NCBI GenBank assembly: GCA_031548515.1
Contig: JAVBRB010000024.1
Coordinates: 1 to 35,064, forward strand
From: UBA940 sp031548515
GTDB lineage: Bacteria > Bacteroidota > Bacteroidia > Bacteroidales > Rikenellaceae
Reading direction: 5' to 3'
Length of the DNA: 35,064 bases
A program made the translations under genes and the position numbers. Below the pieces are notes generated by a model that saw only the letters and a list, made by a program, of their open reading frames with translations, made no database searches and was not told the origin of the DNA. This document shows, one piece after another, positions 28,470 through 35,064 of this stretch. The number at the start of each line of letters is the position of its first letter. Position 1 is the stretch's first letter.

Positions 28470-29986
28470 AGAACTATAGTGAAAGGTTTTTCCTTATTAG
28501 GGCGGGCATGAAGCCATACCGTAAAGATAATCATAACGGCATAAACCGCGAAAACCCACCCGATGGAAAACGAATATTCGACGGCCGCTCCGGGAACACC
28601 GCCCACGAGTCCCACGACCTTGTTCTGAATCCATGCAGGGCCTCCCACAAGTCCTCTGAAAACCGGCTCCAGGAACGATACCGGCATGATTATCCACACG
28701 AGCGAGAAGAACAATACGATGTTCGCCGTCAGTATGACCACCGGATTAAGTACTATCCCCGCGGGCGAGAAGACACCGAAAGTGTGCGACACCAGCGGCA
28801 TTGTCGCGACGGAAGCCGTAAGTCCCACGATCAATACCGCCCACAACGCGTTCAGTACTTTCCACCGGCTTGAGACGAGCGTGTACAGCGGGTTGAACCA
28901 GGCCATGATGGCCGCCACGGCGATGAACGAGAGCTGGAAACTGATGTCGAAAAGCATCCCTGGGCTGATCGCAAGCATGATGAAGGCCGTTCCGCACATT
29001 ATATTTACAGGGCTGCGGGTAACCGACATCGCCAGCGCCGCCTGCGCACCGGTAAACATGAACGCCGCCCGCATAACCGACGGCGACATGCCCGTAAGCG
29101 CCGCATAGAACCATATGATGATGATCGCCAGCACGTTTTTGACAATATGGCCCCGGCGGAAAAGCGGCAGAAGATATAGCAGTATATTCACGAACATGAA
29201 AACCATCCCCACGTGCAGGCCCGAAACCGAGAGCAGGTGAGACGCCCCTGTGCGGGCATATGATTTCCGCAGCGAAGACGTTATGCCGCTGCGGTCGCCC
29301 GTGGTCATGGCCGCCGCAACGGCGGTTTCGTCCGGGCCGGTCTTCAAGCGCAGAAGCCTCCCGGTGGCTCCGTGCTGCATTTTTTTAACCCCGGCTGCGA
29401 GACTTTTGGTCTTCACGGGCGACATCACAACCTGTGAGTATTCCGAGATATGGATTTTCCCCGTGTAGCCGCGTGTCAGCATCAGACGGCTGTAACTGCT
29501 CGCCGTGTCGCTCACCGGGTTGACGTAACCACTGAAAACCAGCCTGTCGCCCGCCGTGAAACGGTACATCGTGTCGAACGACACCAGCAGTTTCTCTCCG
29601 CTGAATTGCCAGCCGCCATTTTCCGGCCTATACCGTCCGGCAATAGCCAATGTCCGTGCGCTGCGTGTGCCGGAATAGGCGGGATTGTCGGTTATCTGTA
29701 TCTCGATCCACATTTTCTCACCCTGGGGAATGACCGCTTCCGGCGTATGCGAACATATCGCCGACGCCCCGAAGAAAAAGATTGCAAGGTTGAGGTAAAG
29801 CACGGATATATTTTGCCGGCCGCCGGCAAAGGCCATCACGCCGCAGATAACGGCTGCGATCATCCAGGCATAGACCGGAATATTGGAAAATGCACCCGCC
29901 GCGATACCCGAAATCATCGGTACAAGCGCCCGCAAAAACGGAACGGTTTTCAGTTTGTCGGGAAAAGTTCTTTGGTCAGCAGGCAT
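28466..29986 (-). CDS. comEC: ComEC/Rec2 family DNA-uptake protein, short form
   Basis: 506 aa. The N-terminus has three hydrophobic helices (about 15-75), then a DUF4131/OB-like extracellular domain (about 85-190), then the Competence domain with the hallmark ARTGASHLLSVSGLHVGMV (about 244-262) and about seven helices ending near 500. ComEC forms the inner-membrane channel for single-stranded DNA in transformation. The C-terminal metallo-beta-lactamase nuclease domain found in many ComEC proteins is absent: the protein ends soon after the last helix. The ATG at 29986 is chosen because the longer frame (to 30079) runs through the structured RNA. It is upstream of and coupled to the THUMP-like methyltransferase. 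A terminator-like T5 run lies 10 bp before the start. Confidence 0.85.
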   Translation of the reverse strand: MPADQRTFPDKLKTVPFLRALVPMISGIAAGAFSNIPVYAWMIAAVICGVMAFAGGRQNISVLYLNLAIFFFGASAICSHTPEAVIPQGEKMWIEIQITDNPAYSGTRSARTLAIAGRYRPENGGWQFSGEKLLVSFDTMYRFTAGDRLVFSGYVNPVSDTASSYSRLMLTRGYTGKIHISEYSQVVMSPVKTKSLAAGVKKMQHGATGRLLRLKTGPDETAVAAAMTTGDRSGITSSLRKSYARTGASHLLSVSGLHVGMVFMFVNILLYLLPLFRRGHIVKNVLAIIIIWFYAALTGMSPSVMRAAFMFTGAQAALAMSVTRSPVNIMCGTAFIMLAISPGMLFDISFQLSFIAVAAIMAWFNPLYTLVSSRWKVLNALWAVLIVGLTASVATMPLVSHTFGVFSPAGIVLNPVVILTANIVLFFSLVWIIMPVSFLEPVFRGLVGGPAWIQNKVVGLVGGVPGAAVEYSFSIGWVFAVYAVMIIFTVWLHARPNKEKPFTIVL

Positions 29987-29995
29987 CGGTTTTCT

Positions 29996-30146
29996 AAAAA
30001 GAGCCCCCGGTTGCCTACCGAGTCTCACGTCAAATAGGCATAAAGGAATAGGCAGAGCCACCATCACAACCGAGGGCAAATCCTCGAGGATGACTCTTTT
30101 TATTCAAAAATATGTCCTAATTAAATTGACCGTGTGAGACTCGGTA
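29996..30146 (-). ncRNA. Rod-like structured RNA upstream of comEC (6S-RNA-like candidate)
   Basis: About 150 nt on the minus strand between a perfect -7 box (30150-30157) and T5 (29996-30000). A 12-bp perfect stem pairs 30134-30145 with 30017-30028. Inside, the two sides continue as GTCAA/TTGAC, TAGG-CAT/ATG-CCTA, GAATA/TATTC, AGAGTC/GGCTCT, CATC/GATG and an apical CGAGG/CCTCG hairpin, giving one long rod with internal loops. A second, exclusive pairing joins 30067-30077 with 30003-30013 (11 bp, one G-U), followed by TCTTTTT, a terminator. The rod with closed ends and a bubble fits 6S RNA or the Bacteroidales-1 type. Alternatives are a comEC leader with attenuation, or an inverted-repeat element. 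Confidence 0.5.
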
Positions 30147-30149
30147 ATG

Positions 30150-30157
30150 CAAAGATA
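30150..30157 (-). promoter_or_regulatory. -7 promoter element of the structured RNA and comEC
   Basis: The minus strand reads TATCTTTG, a perfect TAnnTTTG, placing the start near 30145, the first base of the 12-bp closing stem. No -33 TTTG. Confidence 0.6.
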
Positions 30158-30441
30158 TGAAAGTATTCTAATTTTCTTTGTCATTTCGGGCAGGTAACAG
30201 CTGCTGCGGATTTTTCTCTATTACTTTTTTGCTCATCAAAAAAGGAACCAAAGATTCACTCCACGCATCGAAAAGTAGATAAATGAATTATCCTTGCGGT
30301 AAAGCACGCGGAGCCGGATGGTTTGTCATTATCTCCCTCCGGCTCATTCGGCACCGCTGCAAGCAGCTGCTTGCAGGCTCCGGTCGACGAGAATAGTTGC
30401 GATGCCCCCGGGCGATGCGGCAATCCGGAATTCGGATCGAT
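30158..30441. other. Non-coding stretch with palindromes
   Basis: No gene recognised. It contains an ACTTTTTTG/CAAAAAAG hairpin (30223-30244) followed by GGAACCAAAGATTCAC, a type of intergenic motif I have seen in many Bacteroidota; an inverted repeat GAGCCGGA/TCCGGCTC (30311-30345); and a perfect 20-bp palindrome (30357-30376). It separates the RNA/comEC promoter from the PUR gene terminator. Confidence 0.5.
30357..30376. repeat. Perfect 20-bp palindrome
   Basis: CTGCAAGCAGCTGCTTGCAG is its own reverse complement with no mismatch and no spacer. It could be a dimer-protein binding site or part of a degenerate repeat. Confidence 0.6.
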
Positions 30442-30470
30442 AAAAAAAACCGGAACAAATGTTCCGGTTC
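30442..30470 (-). terminator. Terminator of the PUR-family gene
   Basis: On the minus strand GTTCCGGTT (30461-30469) pairs with AACCGGAAC (30448-30456), loop CAAA side, followed by T6 or more (30442-30447). It lies just after the stop at 30478. Confidence 0.85.
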
Positions 30471-30477
30471 TGCTTGT

Positions 30478-30822
30478 CTAGAGTTTGTCGAACTCCGCAT
30501 CCAGCGACGCATTCTCTGCGGCTTGTGCTTCCTGTTCAAAGAAATCGGGTTTGCTCTTTTTTATGAAGCCCACTGCATCCTCCAAACCGTCGGCGAATTT
30601 AGCGAAATCCTCCTTGTAGAGATAGATTTTGTTCTTTTCAAACACCGAGGTGCCGTCGCGGTTGGTCTTTTTGCGCGATTCCGTGATGGTAAGGTAATAA
30701 TCGTCATTACGCGTCGCCTTAACATCAAAAAAATAGGTGCGCCTTCCGGCCCTTATGACTTTTGAATAGACATCCTCGCCCATTTCACCTTCGTCGCGGC
30801 GAAAGTCAAATCCATCTCCCAT
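30478..30822 (-). CDS. PUR-family DNA/RNA-binding protein (DUF3276)
   Basis: 114 aa. It carries the PUR-alpha-like repeat with the hallmark VIRAGRRTYFFDVKATRNDDYYLTITESRKK (about 22-52) and a second half NKIYLYKEDFAKFADGLEDAVGFIKK (about 64-89). Bacterial members (Bacteroidota and Borrelia BpuR) bind single-stranded nucleic acid and can act as regulators. The acidic tail (EQEAQAAENASLDAEFDKL) is typical. Its promoter at 30930-30960 is a full consensus and leaves a leader of about 100 nt, room for post-transcriptional control. Single-gene unit with its own terminator. Confidence 0.88.
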   Translation of the reverse strand: MGDGFDFRRDEGEMGEDVYSKVIRAGRRTYFFDVKATRNDDYYLTITESRKKTNRDGTSVFEKNKIYLYKEDFAKFADGLEDAVGFIKKSKPDFFEQEAQAAENASLDAEFDKL

Positions 30823-30929
30823 GGTCTCTAAGCGTCTGGTAAGAGTTTTAGGTTAATTGTGGAAATCCGTTCATCCAAAAAACCGCCTTCGACAAGACTA
30901 TCGTCTACATGGAGGGGGTTCCTGAAATG

Positions 30930-30960
30930 CAAAATTAAGAATTTATTTAAATTAACCAAA
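30930..30960 (-). promoter_or_regulatory. Full-consensus Bacteroidota promoter of the PUR gene
   Basis: On the minus strand TTTG (30957-30960), exactly 19 bp, then TAATTTTG (30930-30937). Transcription would start near 30923, giving a leader of about 100 nt. It sits 12 bp downstream of the S41 peptidase stop. Confidence 0.8.
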
Positions 30961-30971
30961 ACTTCCTGTTT

Positions 30972-32624
30972 TTAATCACCCGATAACCTCCGTATCAGCT
31001 CTTCGGAAACAGGTGCATAAGGTATCTGCCCGTTGGGTTTATCGTGCCAGCGAAGCATCATGCCATAGGCTTTTTTGAATGCCTCGTCAAATTCCCGGTG
31101 GCTCACGCGGTAATAAGCCGTGGTATCCCACAAACGCTGGGCGATCAGAGCCTTAAGTTGCGCCGCAAGCCACCTGCGGGAGGTTTCCAGCCCTTCCGGG
31201 TCGGGTGCCGTACCGTGCACGGCCGCGTAATCCACGAGCTGCGGAATCAGCGACGCCCCGTCGAAACCGGTTATATAGCTCTCTGTGTCGGGATATTGAG
31301 CCGCAAGGCGGGCACGGTTGCCGTCGAGATAAGTTTGTATGAATTCGTGGAGTTGGCCGCCGCGCACAATTTTCGCCCAATAGTCCGAATAACCCGTGGT
31401 GTCCGATGCCACATAAACGTCGGGGTAGATGCCGCCACTGCCGTAGACCAGGCGCCCAGTTTTTAGAGTATGGTATTCCGGCCCCGTCGTATCGAGGGTG
31501 TCGGGCGTACTACCGGTATAGCGGCGGATGTAATCTTCGTAGTATTCCTCCTTGTGTCCGCGTTCATAGGGACGCTGTATCGCCCTGCCGGTCGGCGTCA
31601 GGTATTTCGCAATGGTGATGCGCAGGGCCGAGCCGTCCTCAAGATTGAATTCCCTCTGCACCAACCCTTTTCCGAATGTCGGGCTGCCGACGACGATGCC
31701 CCTGTCCCAATCTTGCACCGCACCGGCGACTATCTCGCTGGCCGAAGCAGAAGACTCGTCGACCAACACGATCAAGCGTCCTTTGCTGTAGCGTCCGGTG
31801 CGTAACGCCGAGTATGACTGCGTGGGGTACATATTCCCCTCGGTCGACACTATCAGGTCGCCCTTGTCGAGGAAGAATTCGCACATCCGAATGGCTTCCG
31901 GCAGATATCCGCCGCCATTTCCGCGCAGATCCAGGATCAGGCCGTCCATGCCGCCGAGTTTTTCGAAAGCTGCTGCGAATTCGGTGCCGGTAGTCGCTCC
32001 GAAACGGTTGACCTTTATGTAACCCGTCCCGGGATCGATCTTATAGACCGCATCTAAAGTATTTAAAGGGATATTGTCCCTCGTGATCGTAAAATCCAAC
32101 GGAGCGTCCGCGCCCCGCCTGTAGACCGTGACGGCGACCTTAGTTCCGCGAGGTCCACGCAGGTATTTAGGCACATCCGTACGCTTCATCCCTATGGAAT
32201 TTTTGCCGTCGATGATCGTTATTCGATCGTTCGGCATCACGCCCACCCTCTCGGCCGGGCCTCCCGCTATGGTATTGACCACTATTATCGTGTCGTTCAG
32301 CACGTTGAACTCAACACCGATACCGCTAAAACTGCCTCCGAGGTCTTCCTGCGAGGTTTTCTGCTCTTCGGCGGTCATATAGACCGAGTGCGGGTCGAGT
32401 TCGGCCAACATGCTCACGATGCCTTTTTCCACTATGGCCGAATAGTTTATGGTATCCAGATAATTCCCGGCGAGTATGCGGTAGAACTCGTTGAGTTTTT
32501 TCTGCTGCCCTACCATTTCGAGCATCTCCTGCTGCGTGGGGTGCTTCACCTTCTGCGCGGCGAGACCCGGCGGCAACAGTAAAATTATGAAGGCGGCCAA
32601 TGCCGCAGCGGTCACTCTTTTCAT
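30972..32624 (-). CDS. S41-family C-terminal processing peptidase
   Basis: 550 aa with a signal peptide (about 1-23, GLAAQ). An N-terminal helical region precedes a PDZ domain (about 97-180, GIGVEFNVLNDTIIVVNTIAGGPAERVGVMPNDRI). The S41 core has LDLRGNGGGYL, catalytic S294 in SSASASEI and K319 in TFGKGLVQ with Q323, the same Ser-Lys spacing as E. coli Prc. It cuts periplasmic proteins near the C-terminus and is likely involved in envelope quality control. About 160 residues follow the core. Its ATG is 2 bp after the hisS stop, so it is translated from the hisS mRNA. Confidence 0.92.
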   Translation of the reverse strand: MKRVTAAALAAFIILLLPPGLAAQKVKHPTQQEMLEMVGQQKKLNEFYRILAGNYLDTINYSAIVEKGIVSMLAELDPHSVYMTAEEQKTSQEDLGGSFSGIGVEFNVLNDTIIVVNTIAGGPAERVGVMPNDRITIIDGKNSIGMKRTDVPKYLRGPRGTKVAVTVYRRGADAPLDFTITRDNIPLNTLDAVYKIDPGTGYIKVNRFGATTGTEFAAAFEKLGGMDGLILDLRGNGGGYLPEAIRMCEFFLDKGDLIVSTEGNMYPTQSYSALRTGRYSKGRLIVLVDESSASASEIVAGAVQDWDRGIVVGSPTFGKGLVQREFNLEDGSALRITIAKYLTPTGRAIQRPYERGHKEEYYEDYIRRYTGSTPDTLDTTGPEYHTLKTGRLVYGSGGIYPDVYVASDTTGYSDYWAKIVRGGQLHEFIQTYLDGNRARLAAQYPDTESYITGFDGASLIPQLVDYAAVHGTAPDPEGLETSRRWLAAQLKALIAQRLWDTTAYYRVSHREFDEAFKKAYGMMLRWHDKPNGQIPYAPVSEELIRRLSGD

Positions 32625-32626
32625 GT

Positions 32627-34081
32627 TTAAATAAATTCTTCTGCCAGGCTTCCGAACGGCACCTGCTTCTGTTCGCCGGAACGCATATTTTTAAGTGTCG
32701 CTTCGCCTTTTGAGAGTTCGTTTTCGCCTATTATAGCAACGAACGGAATTTCGCGGCGGTTGGCGTAATCCATCTGCTTTTTCATCTTCGAGGCGTCGGG
32801 ATATATTTCCGCGGCTATCCCGTGGCGCCTCAACTGAGAAAGCAGCTTAAGCGACTGCATTTCTTCCGCTCCGCCGAAGTTCATGAAAATGACCTTAGTC
32901 CCTATCATCGCATCTTCGGGGAAAAGGTTAAGTCCGGCCATAACGTCATAAATGCGGTCGGCCCCGAACGAAATACCCACTCCAGAAACTCCCGGCATTC
33001 CGAAAATTCCCGTGAGATTATCGTAACGTCCTCCGCCGCAAATACTCCCTATAGCGAAGTCGCGTGCTTTAACTTCGAATATCGTGCCGGTATAGTAGTT
33101 CAGCCCGCGTGCCAGCGAGAGATCCAGTTCTATGTCGAGCGGGATTTCCAACTCTCCAACCATGTCGAAAATGAAACGCATTTCCTCTATGCCGAGCATG
33201 CCCGTTTCCGAACCTCCGATAACAGCGGCCAGCTTGTCGAGCTTCTGTGTGTTCGTACCACTGAGTGCAAGTATGGGTTCGAGCTTGGCGATGCCCTCCG
33301 GTGCGATTCCCTTTTCGGCGAGTTCAGCGCGGACGGCGTCCATGCCGATCTTCTCGAGCTTGTCGATAGCTATGGTTATGTCCATCATACGGTCGGCGTG
33401 GCCCATCGTTTCAGCGATTCCTGCCAGTATCTTGCGGTTGTTGAGTTTCAGCGTGACTCCAACCCCGAGCTTCGCAAAAACCCGTTCGACGATCTCGACC
33501 AGTTCCACCTCGTTGACCAGGCTGCGGCTTCCGATAACGTCGACGTCGCACTGGAAAAATTCGCGGTAACGCCCTTTCTGGGGACGGTCGGCCCTCCACA
33601 CGGGCTGTATCTGATAACGTTTGAAGGGGAAAGCGATCTCGCTCTGGTGCTGTACGACGTACCTCGCGAACGGCACCGTGAGGTCATACCTAAGTCCCTT
33701 CTCGCTAATGAATGGAAGCACATCCTTAGTGGTCAATCCGGGAATGGAACTATCGTAAATTTCTTCCATAGTTTCAAACGGATTACCATTTTCGATATCC
33801 GTCCGTTTATCCATTTGCACGTGCGCCTCTCCCGTCTCCGGGATCGTAATGCCCTGCATAAAATCGCCGCTGTTCAGGATCTTGAAGAGCAGTTTGTCGC
33901 CTTCCTCGCCGTATTTGCCCATCAGCGTGGAGAGATTCTCCATCGCGGGGGTTTCGATGGGAGCGTAGCCGTAAAGTTTGAAAACTTCACGGACAGTGTC
34001 GAAAATATAGTTGCGGCGCGCGGTCTCGGCCTGCGAAAAGTCGCGCGTTCCTTTTGGTATACTTGGTTTTTGTACTGCCAT
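32627..34081 (-). CDS. hisS: Histidine--tRNA ligase
   Basis: 484 aa. Class II motif 2 is in QPVWRADRPQKGRYREFFQCDVDVIG; the histidine-specific loop is ARGLNYYTGTIFEVKARD; motif 3 region is SGVGISFGADRIYDV. A C-terminal anticodon-binding domain starts about residue 390 (GTKVIFMNFGGAEEMQSLKLLSQLRRHGIAAEIYPD). It is longer than the E. coli enzyme (424 aa), as in other Bacteroidota. Ten base pairs separate it from the upstream AT-rich nuclease-like gene and two from the S41 peptidase, so it lies in a compact minus-strand operon. No own promoter box was seen. Confidence 0.96.
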   Translation of the reverse strand: MAVQKPSIPKGTRDFSQAETARRNYIFDTVREVFKLYGYAPIETPAMENLSTLMGKYGEEGDKLLFKILNSGDFMQGITIPETGEAHVQMDKRTDIENGNPFETMEEIYDSSIPGLTTKDVLPFISEKGLRYDLTVPFARYVVQHQSEIAFPFKRYQIQPVWRADRPQKGRYREFFQCDVDVIGSRSLVNEVELVEIVERVFAKLGVGVTLKLNNRKILAGIAETMGHADRMMDITIAIDKLEKIGMDAVRAELAEKGIAPEGIAKLEPILALSGTNTQKLDKLAAVIGGSETGMLGIEEMRFIFDMVGELEIPLDIELDLSLARGLNYYTGTIFEVKARDFAIGSICGGGRYDNLTGIFGMPGVSGVGISFGADRIYDVMAGLNLFPEDAMIGTKVIFMNFGGAEEMQSLKLLSQLRRHGIAAEIYPDASKMKKQMDYANRREIPFVAIIGENELSKGEATLKNMRSGEQKQVPFGSLAEEFI

Positions 34082-34091
34082 TAAAGTTAAA

Positions 34092-34556
34092 TTATTTCCA
34101 AAGGTTATCCCATTTATCTTCGTACTTCTCGAGCCAATCCACCAAGACAGCTACAAGATAGTCTTCTCTTGTAGCCTTTGCTCTCGTTGTTCTCCTTTCG
34201 TAATAATCCCGATCCGTATCTTTGATAAGATTTATTATTTCCTCTCGCGATAATATAAAATAACGCACGTTATCATTTTTATCATCTATGTATACATAAA
34301 CGTAAGGCCCCTTAATTTTTTCTTCTATGCGATCAAGTTCATTATGTTTAAGTCCCACAAGAAACCCTCGACTATTCTTTGCTGTTTTGACCTGAACATT
34401 TACATTTTTATCTATTTCGGGATTGTAGGCGAATACGTCAAATGAAGGACAGTTTTTAGAAGTAAGATTTGCTATCCATCCTTTTAAACTCATCATGCCA
34501 GCGACCAAATACTCTCCAGCTAATCCAATGCAATGTTTCTCGGCTCCAGTACTCAT
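34092..34556 (-). CDS. PD-(D/E)XK nuclease-like protein, AT-rich
   Basis: 154 aa, cytosolic. A likely restriction-endonuclease-like fold: GLAGEYLVAGMMSLKGW with E15 in the first helix, NLTSKNCPSFDVFAY with D40, and VNVQVKTAK with Q55 and K57, i.e. E...D...(E/Q)xK. Gln in place of the usual Glu at the last motif occurs in some active members. The C-terminal half is charged and helical. Function unknown; DNA cleavage or an anti-phage/repair role is possible. GC in sampled lines is about 28-37%, far below the neighbours at roughly 55-60%, which suggests recent transfer. It fits between ettA (5-bp gap) and hisS (10-bp gap) with no flanking repeats seen. Confidence 0.65.
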   Translation of the reverse strand: MSTGAEKHCIGLAGEYLVAGMMSLKGWIANLTSKNCPSFDVFAYNPEIDKNVNVQVKTAKNSRGFLVGLKHNELDRIEEKIKGPYVYVYIDDKNDNVRYFILSREEIINLIKDTDRDYYERRTTRAKATREDYLVAVLVDWLEKYEDKWDNLWK

Positions 34557-34561
34557 AATAT

Positions 34562-35064
<503 letters not shown>

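Noticed and set aside
29987..30079. N-terminal extension of ComEC by 31 residues
   Set aside because: The extension reads through the structured RNA and its terminator, and lacks family similarity; the ATG at 29986 fits better.

Overview
The window looks like the chromosome of an anaerobic gut-type Bacteroidales, most like Rikenellaceae/Alistipes. The reasons are moderate-to-high GC, the Bacteroidota promoter form (TTTG, 19 bp, TAnnTTTG) ahead of many genes, weak or absent Shine-Dalgarno sequences, class III ribonucleotide reductase, and many short secreted or lipoprotein DUF families typical of this phylum. The species assignment is inference; no rRNA is present.

Layout. 1-379: tail of an IS982-type insertion sequence, then tRNA-Pro(TGG) with a full consensus promoter and a terminator. 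425-3303 (minus): a lipoprotein with two blue-copper domains, then a short-chain dehydrogenase plus steroid 5-alpha-reductase pair. 3489-5728: secreted bleomycin-hydrolase-type peptidase, RidA, and a META-domain lipoprotein. 6018-8831: anaerobic ribonucleotide reductase nrdD and its activase nrdG, separated by a long inverted repeat whose right arm ends on the nrdG start codon. 8898-18599: a run of poorly characterised envelope proteins, including a DUF4139 protein that carries a SusC-like TonB-plug segment in its middle, a DUF2867 operon, and DUF6263, DUF4136, beta-barrel, DUF2092 and DUF6515 proteins. 18812-20644: a YgbA-type nitrosative-stress protein and a YeiH-type transporter. 20963-28469: translation and RNA modification (aspS, tadA, a U32/RlhA-like protein, two methyltransferases) with a secreted TPR protein in between. 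28466-30157 (minus): a short ComEC preceded by a rod-like structured RNA (6S-like candidate). 30478-35064 (minus): PUR-family protein, then ettA (partial), an AT-rich PD-(D/E)XK-like gene, hisS and a C-terminal processing protease, closely packed.

Intergenic space holds at least three copies of one palindromic repeat family (9560, 19102, 23310), each lying against or just after a stop codon, plus a second type of dispersed repeat (9785-10042) and a third inverted repeat (8230-8357).

Most notable: the DUF4139/TonB-plug chimera, the SDR + 5-alpha-reductase pair (possible bile acid or steroid conversion), the structured RNA with two mutually exclusive folds ahead of comEC, the hairpin over the nrdG start, and the repeat family. 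No CRISPR array, prophage or complete mobile element was seen.
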